Source of the DNA: a virus
DNA: 46,916 bases
Virus record (IMG/VR): IMGVR_UViG_3300011116_000473
Span: 1-46,916 of that record
Direction: 5' to 3' (one strand)
How positions within the stretch are numbered: position 1 is the first letter of the stretch; every line of letters starts with the position of its first letter. This document shows positions 31,674 to 36,838 of the stretch, one piece after another. A program made the translations under genes and the position numbers. A model generated the notes under the pieces. The model made no database searches, was not told where the DNA came from, and saw nothing but the letters and a program-made list of their open reading frames with translations.

Positions 31674-32138
31674 ATTACTCAAATTAACCTTGTCAACTAC
31701 TATACGACCAGAATCCGCTGAAAATAAACCTGTAGGGTTCGAAGCGGGGTGCTGTACTAGGTCTGCGGAGTACAATTCAGAACACCTCGCAAGGTCAAAA
31801 TCTGACCCATTTAGCTCTGATTCTCCACTGAACGAAATCGAAATCCCAAACGCATCTGGGATCTCGGAGGCAAGATCCATGTAATATTTTGCACGATCTT
31901 GGCGACTCTTGAGAAAAGTCAAATCTGCGAGAAGTTTGTTCCCGCTTTCGTCAATTCTGAAGTTCGTGAGTTTGCCGATAATATCAGCAATCCCTGCTCC
32001 GTGATTTTCATTTACCTTCACCCCGCCCTTGAATTGCTCTGCACAATTCTTCACTTGCTCAAGCGTGGTTGCGTCGATTTCAAGCCGATGGCCTTTGGCC
32101 ATGCCAGTAGTTAATACCGAAACTCCTTTTAAAGTCAT
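31200..32138 (-). CDS. nested prohead protease-scaffold, internal start
   Basis: In-frame ATG at 32138 (residue 189) has GAGGAGGG seven bases upstream, the best Shine-Dalgarno in this gene. A product from here begins MTLKGVSVLTTG at the edge of the protease domain and would lack the acidic N-terminal region. It may be the main protease form; no direct proof. Confidence 0.45.
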   Translation of the reverse strand: MTLKGVSVLTTGMAKGHRLEIDATTLEQVKNCAEQFKGGVKVNENHGAGIADIIGKLTNFRIDESGNKLLADLTFLKSRQDRAKYYMDLASEIPDAFGISISFSGESELNGSDFDLARCSELYSADLVQHPASNPTGLFSADSGRIVVDKVNLSNMETTPDTTDKKETPSYNMEDLGKQMAEFATRLSALEAKMNPAPTEEPKAEMEATSPVVTEKTDKEEKVAMSAVEAGKIELSGVLNEIRTELSKMVSAPIAHSAPAVNEKKPETFSELVNFEMKANNISKGEALRLCVGKYTEQYRKELSAGGFNKSF

Positions 32139-32702
32139 ATTGTCGCCCTCCTCATAATTGTATTTCTTTTTGCCCTGTCCTTGAATAACTGCGGTAGGAA
32201 TAGTTCCCGCTGGGGTACTTCCACCAGTGGGGTATGCCATTTCCTCCTCGTCTTCTTTGTCTTCTGCTTCGTCTTCAGCTTCTTCCTCGTCTTCGTCCTC
32301 GTCCTCTTTCTGTGGGATGGCGGGTTCAATGGGAGTAGAATCGCTTCCAGATTCGCCGTCAGACTGGCTCTCGTTCTCTAGGTTTTCCTCGTTATTATCG
32401 AAGATCTCGGATGCTATTTCCGCACGATCAGAAGCATCTGGGAATAGCCCGATCATGTTCTCATCGGCCACAAAGCGACCCATGAAATCCGTGAAAGTCT
32501 CGCCGTCTTCTGGGGTTAGTAAACTGTTATTAGAGGCGAAATTCTTTCTTTTCTGCTTCTTTTTTGCCTCTCTAAAGATACTTGCTCCTACTGCGTACCG
32601 TTGTTTATTATCCGTATAATCCTTAACAGCAGTGGAGTTACCCATGAATTTTGACATGAAATCAGCAAGAGACTGACCTTTTCTTGGTGTAGGTAGGGGC
32701 AT
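31200..32702 (-). CDS. prohead protease-scaffold polyprotein
   Basis: A 500-residue protein in four parts. Residues 1-42 and 63-101 are two copies of the FM-x-[KR]-F type motif found at the start of phage protease/scaffold proteins (SLADFMSKFM and TFTDFMGRFV). Residues 110-155 are very acidic. Residues 189-328 are a U35-like prohead protease with H234 (VNENHGAG) and a GISISFS serine near 288-290. Residues 344-500 are the scaffold. It should cut the scaffold, and perhaps other proteins packaged inside the prohead, during maturation. The order matches lambda C/Nu3 before D and E. Confidence 0.8.
   Translation of the reverse strand: MPLPTPRKGQSLADFMSKFMGNSTAVKDYTDNKQRYAVGASIFREAKKKQKRKNFASNNSLLTPEDGETFTDFMGRFVADENMIGLFPDASDRAEIASEIFDNNEENLENESQSDGESGSDSTPIEPAIPQKEDEDEDEEEAEDEAEDKEDEEEMAYPTGGSTPAGTIPTAVIQGQGKKKYNYEEGDNMTLKGVSVLTTGMAKGHRLEIDATTLEQVKNCAEQFKGGVKVNENHGAGIADIIGKLTNFRIDESGNKLLADLTFLKSRQDRAKYYMDLASEIPDAFGISISFSGESELNGSDFDLARCSELYSADLVQHPASNPTGLFSADSGRIVVDKVNLSNMETTPDTTDKKETPSYNMEDLGKQMAEFATRLSALEAKMNPAPTEEPKAEMEATSPVVTEKTDKEEKVAMSAVEAGKIELSGVLNEIRTELSKMVSAPIAHSAPAVNEKKPETFSELVNFEMKANNISKGEALRLCVGKYTEQYRKELSAGGFNKSF
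31691..31696 (-). promoter_or_regulatory. internal start-associated TTGACA
   Basis: Inside the protease-scaffold gene, 17 bases before the internal ATG at 31673; preceded by CGTATAGTAG. It is the only TTGACA in this set within a coding region and marks the nested scaffold start. Confidence 0.45.
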
Positions 32703-32716
32703 ACCCCATCCAAAAG

Positions 32717-32747
32717 TGTCAACTGCTATATGTATAGTAAATTGACA
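32717..32747. promoter_or_regulatory. divergent intergenic region with inverted TTGACA pair
   Basis: Minus-strand TTGACA (32717-32722) lies 14 bases before the protease ATG at 32702. Plus-strand TTGACA (32742-32747) lies 14 bases before the GTG at 32762. Between them is CTGCTATATGTATAGTAAA, which is partly symmetric (TATA-type on both strands). This is probably a two-way control region. Confidence 0.5.
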
Positions 32748-32761
32748 ACATTTGAGTTAAT

Positions 32762-33049
32762 GTGAGCGAAATAAACGGTTCTGAAATTTACTACGAACAA
32801 ATTATTACTGGAGCCAAGGGTGGGGTTGTTGTTACGGCTGGTTCTGGGGTAGTTACTGGAGCTTGGGGAAGAATACATTTTATAGAAAATACAAAGCTCC
32901 ACGGAATATCCGCTGGAAATCTTGTAAATATTTCTGCTCTTTTTGATGTATTGTCGGGGGGTCCCCAATTTTCTGCTGGATCAGAACTTAGAAATACTGT
33001 GACTGGCATAAAACTACATAGCGGAACTGCAATCTGCTATACACAGTAG
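32762..33049 (+). CDS. small beta-rich virion protein, plus strand
   Basis: A 95-residue protein, paralogue of the minus-strand gene at 29474-29764 (shared SE-I-YYEQI start, VVTGAWG, ENTKLHGIS versus ESKFHSITS, and KLHSG near the end). It starts with GTG without a Shine-Dalgarno and with TTGACA 14 bases upstream. It is one of only three plus-strand genes and stands alone facing the interrupting block, so it probably moved by a local inversion or duplication. Confidence 0.65.
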   Translation: MSEINGSEIYYEQIITGAKGGVVVTAGSGVVTGAWGRIHFIENTKLHGISAGNLVNISALFDVLSGGPQFSAGSELRNTVTGIKLHSGTAICYTQ

Positions 33050-33133
33050 ATTTTTTTAAACAAATAGAAAAGCCATCCAAGGCACACAACCCGTGAGTCT
33101 GATTGTACAGGCTTTCCTAATGAAGAACGCAGA

Positions 33134-33229
33134 CTAGACCAGCTTGAATACAAAGTGGGTCACCAGCATATAAAAGAAGCTGGCAAGAATCCACCCGATG
33201 CAGATGTGTTTTATGTCTCGGTAGTTCAT
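33134..33229 (-). CDS. 31-residue single-pass membrane peptide
   Basis: A short gene supported by a perfect AGGAGG four bases before the ATG at 33229 and by an ATGA overlap with the upstream stop. The peptide begins MNYRDIKHICIGWILASFFY and ends THFVFKLV; nearly all of it could span a membrane. Possible roles are a holin-like or superinfection-exclusion peptide; the sequence does not decide. Confidence 0.65.
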   Translation of the reverse strand: MNYRDIKHICIGWILASFFYMLVTHFVFKLV

Positions 33230-33447
33230 GGTTCCTCCTGTATTGCCAGATCCGCTAGTTTGTTCTCGATCCTAGTCTTCACGGCAACGATTGCGCCATA
33301 CTCTGTTTCGGATAGTACTTTGTGAGGCCAGACCTGTCTGCCGTCTCTGCCTAGCAATACCCAGCTATCCGTATCCACCTCTACAGCCCTGTCGCATTTA
33401 AGTACAGCCTTTAGATCGTCTGGAAGGTTTAGAACGATTGTGTTCAT
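33226..33447 (-). CDS. hypothetical protein, 73 aa
   Basis: No known family. The N-terminus looks beta-structured (IVLNLPDDLKAVLKC), then DTDSWVLLGRDGRQVWPHKV and a charged helical C-terminus. It overlaps both its neighbours by four bases (ATGA), within the operon of small genes that interrupts the head module. Confidence 0.6.
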   Translation of the reverse strand: MNTIVLNLPDDLKAVLKCDRAVEVDTDSWVLLGRDGRQVWPHKVLSETEYGAIVAVKTRIENKLADLAIQEEP

Positions 33448-33620
33448 TTTAATGTCTTCCCCTTTGATGGATGCTGGTGGATGCGTGACTCGATGGCATG
33501 AATCACATATCCGTTAATTGCCTCTAGGAATTCACCAGATACCCTAGTGAACTTTCCGTTCCTGCGCTCCTTGCTGATGGCAAGGGCATATTTTCGTACT
33601 CTGCTTTTATTGATTATCAG
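33444..33620 (-). CDS. small basic protein with non-standard start codon
   Basis: An open frame of 58 codons (IINKSRVRKYALAISKERRN, then GKFTRVSGEFLEAINGYVIH) with coding-like composition. An AAAGGAGGT stands 6-9 bases before its first codons, CTG (33618-33620) and ATA, and there is no ATG, GTG or TTG nearby. The stop overlaps the next ATG (ATGA). The signals on both sides say it is translated, probably from CTG or ATA. Family unknown to me; the RVSGEFLEA-type helix may bind DNA. Confidence 0.6.
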   Translation of the reverse strand: MIINKSRVRKYALAISKERRNGKFTRVSGEFLEAINGYVIHAIESRIHQHPSKGKTLK

Positions 33621-33634
33621 TGTGTACCTCCTTT

Positions 33635-33910
33635 TTATACTGGCAGAAGACTTGCGATCTTCTGCTCAAGAGTCGTTTCCGCTACTGCCGTGCAACTACA
33701 GGTCTTGGGATCGACCTCGAATACCCGATAGAGGGTTTCAATCACCTTGTAATAGCCAGCCTTTGCCTTGGTTGGCTTATCGCCTGTGATTGCCCATAGC
33801 AGATATTGACGGACATTACTATTTTGTGATCCGTACAACTGGAATATTCTGGACGGCAGAATACCGAGTTGATTTATTGCTTTCAATGCTCTCTCTTGTT
33901 TGCTGTTCAT
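33635..33910 (-). CDS. hypothetical protein, 91 aa
   Basis: A helical protein (MNSKQERALKAINQLGILPS, then GYYKVIETLYRVFEVD) with a Cys-Ser-Cys near the C-terminus. No family recognised. AAAGGA stands nine bases before the ATG. First gene to be read after the 33935 gene in the same small operon. Confidence 0.6.
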   Translation of the reverse strand: MNSKQERALKAINQLGILPSRIFQLYGSQNSNVRQYLLWAITGDKPTKAKAGYYKVIETLYRVFEVDPKTCSCTAVAETTLEQKIASLLPV

Positions 33911-33934
33911 GGTTTGTGTCCTTTCTGGGTTTAC

Positions 33935-34168
33935 TTATTTACTTTTAAGCTTGAGGAATGCTCGGATTGCAAAGCTGTTAGCCGTGTTTAGATCGTCAAT
34001 GAGTCGATCTTTCCTTGAGTAGCCATTCACAAACACTTCGCCCTTGTGGCTTGCACTGTAGCATTTCGAGTCTGTAAATGTTCCGCTAAGACTGAAGGCA
34101 AGACAATCGCTTTCCTCAATCTCAAACTTCCCGAATTTGGTTTTGACTATTTCGATTTGTTTGTTCAT
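33935..34168 (-). CDS. hypothetical protein, 77 aa
   Basis: Small protein with a beta-rich first half (VKTKFGKFEIEESDCLAFSL) and a helical second half. It has a good promoter and an AAAGGAATAC Shine-Dalgarno; the leader is about 22 bases. No family is known to me. It opens the small operon 33134-34168. Confidence 0.6.
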   Translation of the reverse strand: MNKQIEIVKTKFGKFEIEESDCLAFSLSGTFTDSKCYSASHKGEVFVNGYSRKDRLIDDLNTANSFAIRAFLKLKSK

Positions 34169-34194
34169 GGTTGTATTCCTTTCTTATTGTGGCA

Positions 34195-34686
34195 CTAGAT
34201 TACATTATCCAGAGCCGTTTGGCAAGAAGAATCTTTAGCACTGGGAATAAATTCGTAAGCCTCGGTGATTCGCTGGTAGGGAGTATTTGGAGTTGTGTCG
34301 AGAATCACGCCATCAATCACGGCAAAAGCATGACCGCTACGCCGACAATAAAACCGACTCTTTGGATATTTCTTTAAAAACTTTTGAATTGTGATTGAGC
34401 TTCGAACACATTTGTAAAACTGAAGACCATTCTTTTTGGCTTCCTTGATAATTTTTGGAACATAAAATCCTCTGCGATTTTTACGACCAGCATCCCTAGC
34501 AATATGGTGGGCAATATAGTATTTGATTCCAGCCGAGATAGCCAAGGCTCGAACTGTGCAATCACGATATTCGTTGAATCCATCATCCTCTTTCCCGCCA
34601 TCAGTTCTAGCTTGAGGAAGTACATCGCCAGAGAATTTTTTGAAGGTTTCTAAGTCAATGTTAATGGTGGTTGATTCGTTTGTCAT
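34195..34686 (-). CDS. papain/C39-like cysteine protease-like protein
   Basis: The ATG at 34686 lies six bases after a TACAGT -10; the in-frame ATG at 34701 would start inside the promoter. The 163-residue protein has the order YRDCTVRALAISAG (candidate catalytic Cys), AGRKNRRGF, then RRSGHAFAVIDGVILD with the candidate His and Asp. This Cys-His-Asp layout is shared by a family of phage papain-fold proteins. It may process phage or host proteins. Its last codons (SCQTALDNVI) hold the promoter of the next gene. Confidence 0.65.
   Translation of the reverse strand: MTNESTTINIDLETFKKFSGDVLPQARTDGGKEDDGFNEYRDCTVRALAISAGIKYYIAHHIARDAGRKNRRGFYVPKIIKEAKKNGLQFYKCVRSSITIQKFLKKYPKSRFYCRRSGHAFAVIDGVILDTTPNTPYQRITEAYEFIPSAKDSSCQTALDNVI
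34197..34225 (-). promoter_or_regulatory. sigma-70-like promoter
   Basis: TTGCCA (34220-34225) and TAATCT (34197-34202), 17 bases apart, minus strand, with a leader of about 22 bases and AGAAAGGA before the ATG at 34168. The boxes overlap the 3' end of the protease-like gene. Confidence 0.65.
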
Positions 34687-34692
34687 GGTGGT

Positions 34693-34721
34693 ACTGTACA
34701 TAATACTAACCCGCTTGGCAA
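34693..34721 (-). promoter_or_regulatory. sigma-70-like promoter, leaderless type
   Basis: TTGCCA (34716-34721), 17-base spacer, TACAGT (34693-34698), six bases, then ATG at 34686. Spacer and flanks closely resemble the promoter at 6995-7023. Confidence 0.65.
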
Positions 34722-34772
34722 GCTTTATTTAATCTTTTTTTTACCCCCCCCTAAAATTATTTTATTTTGTTG

Positions 34773-34801
34773 TTTACTTCGAAGCCGTTTCGTAGTACAC
34801 T
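34773..34801 (+). promoter_or_regulatory. sigma-70-like promoter, leaderless type, plus strand
   Basis: TTTACT (34773-34778), 17-base spacer, TACACT (34796-34801), six bases, then ATG at 34808. It is back-to-back with the minus-strand promoter at 34693-34721, making a divergent pair about 50 bases apart. Confidence 0.6.
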
Positions 34802-34807
34802 CCTTCC

Positions 34808-35626
34808 ATGATCAAAAACATCCAAGACATCAAACGGCTGAAACCCTCTGAAATTCGCAACCTTTCAAAAGCGGAACTGGAGGTGATTGTTCCTTTGCTT
34901 TCTGCCGAATACAAGAGGGTAAGGAATGAGTGTGGTGCAAATTATTTTTTGGTTAGCGATCTATTCACCTCGGCATCTAACCGTTTGGAAAAATACGCAA
35001 AGGAAGAGCGCAAGGCTCTCCGTGAGGCCAAACAGAACTCGAAAGAGATTGAGCGCAAGCGGATCGAGGGTCTTGCATCCCATCTCCGAAAGCTTCTTAT
35101 TCCTGTTGAAAATGCACTTGCTGAGTCGATTGTTGAAAGCGATAACGATAGGCTCAAACGCCAAGACAAATTCTTTAAATCGCTTCCCAAGCCCTATGTG
35201 ATCTATTACAAATCATGGCATTCGACTGATAATAGCGATGATAAGATTACATACACAGAATTCCGTCAGCAGTATGGCCGTTTTTGGGAAACGAAACGAC
35301 TGGATTATAGCCAGTCCAACCCTGAGAAGGTAAGCAAGAAATTAGGACTCGCCAAAAAGATTGAGAAGGATGCAAAGGATTATGCCAAGACTGCATGTGA
35401 TAATTTTGCCTTCAAGATCGTTCAAAAAACAGAGCAAGAGATCGCAAGCCGTAACTCTTTTGAGAAAATTGTCTCCAGTTCCTACAAGGGCAATACTAAT
35501 CCTTGGGATGGCGGTCAAGTCATTATCAAAACAGACAAGGGCGAATATGTTTGGAATACCAAGGTGATTCTGAACTTCTCGAAGTACGGACTCCCCTTCA
35601 ACCAGTGGCCAACTCGGTTGGCCTAG
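34808..35626 (+). CDS. hypothetical protein, 272 aa
   Basis: A plus-strand gene with its own promoter. The first 130 residues are a charged coiled-coil-like region (YAKEERKALREAKQNSKEIE); the C-terminal part has mixed structure with aromatic residues (YVWNTKVILNFSKYGLPFNQ). No enzyme motif or known family is seen. It is separated from the head genes by strand and promoter and looks like an added, independently expressed gene. Its end meets the minus-strand genes 35623-35745. Confidence 0.7.
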   Translation: MIKNIQDIKRLKPSEIRNLSKAELEVIVPLLSAEYKRVRNECGANYFLVSDLFTSASNRLEKYAKEERKALREAKQNSKEIERKRIEGLASHLRKLLIPVENALAESIVESDNDRLKRQDKFFKSLPKPYVIYYKSWHSTDNSDDKITYTEFRQQYGRFWETKRLDYSQSNPEKVSKKLGLAKKIEKDAKDYAKTACDNFAFKIVQKTEQEIASRNSFEKIVSSSYKGNTNPWDGGQVIIKTDKGEYVWNTKVILNFSKYGLPFNQWPTRLA

Positions 35627-35745
35627 TCCTTCTTGGATTCTTTGATCTTCTTGATCTCTTTGAGTGCTTCGATCATGTTGTCCAGAGATTTGTCATCACG
35701 GCTGGACAATTCATCTGCCAGTGGATCAGTCGAAGAGGTTGCCAT
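35623..35745 (-). CDS. small acidic-basic helical protein, 40 aa
   Basis: A short gene starting at ATG 35745 with AAAGG nine bases upstream, overlapping the zeta-like gene by 20 bases. The peptide begins MATSSTDPLADELSSRDDKS and ends with a lysine-rich helix (KEIKKIKESKKD). It directly follows the zeta-like kinase. Size and position would suit an antitoxin or small chaperone, but real epsilon antitoxins are larger, so this is only a possibility. Confidence 0.55.
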   Translation of the reverse strand: MATSSTDPLADELSSRDDKSLDNMIEALKEIKKIKESKKD

Positions 35746-36838
35746 GGGTTGCCTTTACTGGAGCATTACCTTTGCTCCGATCTGCGTTTCCGTCGAGCGA
35801 GTAGCCGATGTCGGCTATCCCTTCAGAAGTTAATTTGCTCCAAGTCTGCCTAGCCTTTTCGGCAGATCCTTTTACATAGTCATACGGAACATAGCGTCCG
35901 TTTGGCTTGTTAAATCGTTTAGAGGCTCGGTTTAAAGCGACCTTATCATCCACATCCACATGAACTATCCCAATTTTATATCCAACTGATTTTAGCGTTT
36001 TCGCCATCTCTGCAACCTTATTAGAGTTTTTTCCAGTAATGTCGATCAAAAGATTGTGATTTTCCATAACTGCCCTTGGGAATACGACCTTCTCAGATAT
36101 AAGAGCCGACTCCTCATGGAACGCTCCAGCATTCCACCCCTCGAATCCTTTTGACTTTCCCTTGACGGAATCTGGATCAATCTTGGTTGTCTCTTTTCCG
36201 TTTAGAATCTTTTCTGCGAATGGTCTTCCAGTAGTAGTTTTTCCGCTGGCTGGAGATCCCATAAGAATTACTGCGATGGGATTATCCGATTTTGCCCTTG
36301 GGTTTAGCTCGCTTGCAATAACCGCATCCTTCCATGCCTTATGTTCTGGAGTGGGGCTTTCAAATGTTTCAACGATGTCTTTCTTCTGGATGTACCGTTT
36401 TGGATCTCTCAGCGACCAGTGCGTTACTGGGGCATCTTCAGATCCTTCTGCTTGGGCTACTTCCTTCTGTAGCTTTGCCATTTTTTCCATGGCTATTCTG
36501 GCTTTTGGCTCTGCCTTTAGCCTTTCAACCATTGCATCAACTTCATCGCTTGGAGTGCTTGTTTCGGATTCTTTTTTAGCCTTTGAGGATTTAGACTTGC
36601 CCTTGCTTGGACCGCTTTTGCCCCCTCCGCCCTTTCCGCCAGACCATCTTCCTTTCTCATCCCTTGGCTGATCTGGATTGTAAAACTCGATTTTCTCTCC
36701 GTTGTATTGGAAAACGAATGATTGGACGGCAACCGCTTGAAGCTCTTCCTTTTTTGGGTGGATAATTTCTATATCGTTATCCCAATTCATTCGATTTTCT
36801 AGAGTATTCTTGTCCCACTCGGCAATAGTCTCTTTCAT
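35726..36838 (-). CDS. zeta-toxin-like kinase with capsid-linker motif
   Basis: A 370-residue protein. Residues 38-70 carry the linker repeat (YNGEKIEFYNPDQ, then RDEKGRW) shared with the preceding giant protein, followed by a Gly/Lys/Ser-rich spacer. Residues about 185-350 are a zeta-toxin-type P-loop kinase: Walker A GSPASGKT (194-201), KIDPDSVK (219-226), HEESALI, and HNLLIDITGKN. Zeta toxins phosphorylate UDP-N-acetylglucosamine and block wall synthesis. It overlaps the stop of the giant gene (ATGA) and probably works with it, perhaps injected or packaged. Confidence 0.8.
   Translation of the reverse strand: MKETIAEWDKNTLENRMNWDNDIEIIHPKKEELQAVAVQSFVFQYNGEKIEFYNPDQPRDEKGRWSGGKGGGGKSGPSKGKSKSSKAKKESETSTPSDEVDAMVERLKAEPKARIAMEKMAKLQKEVAQAEGSEDAPVTHWSLRDPKRYIQKKDIVETFESPTPEHKAWKDAVIASELNPRAKSDNPIAVILMGSPASGKTTTGRPFAEKILNGKETTKIDPDSVKGKSKGFEGWNAGAFHEESALISEKVVFPRAVMENHNLLIDITGKNSNKVAEMAKTLKSVGYKIGIVHVDVDDKVALNRASKRFNKPNGRYVPYDYVKGSAEKARQTWSKLTSEGIADIGYSLDGNADRSKGNAPVKATHGNLFD
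36635..36682 (-). repeat. linker repeat, copy 5
   Basis: Encodes Y53-N-P-D-Q-P-R-D-E-K-G-R-W then SGGKGGGG in the kinase gene. The preceding FVFQYNGEKIEF matches that before copy 4 (FVFRYNGDIIEF), so the repeat unit is about 35 residues here. Confidence 0.85.

Noticed and set aside
32227-32619. Serine-rich plus-strand frame opposite the acidic run of the protease-scaffold gene
   Set aside because: The poly-serine arises from reading GAG/GAA repeats in reverse; not a gene.
33067-33117. Inverted repeat AAAGCC / GGCTTT in the gap 33050-33133, possible terminator or tRNA-like element
   Set aside because: Only six paired bases with a loop of about 35, no proper T-run at the right place, and no tRNA cloverleaf can be drawn.
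36162-36671. Plus-strand reading frame of 169 codons opposite the zeta-like kinase gene
   Set aside because: Antisense of a gene with a clear P-loop; composition is low-complexity Ser/Leu/Pro without motifs.
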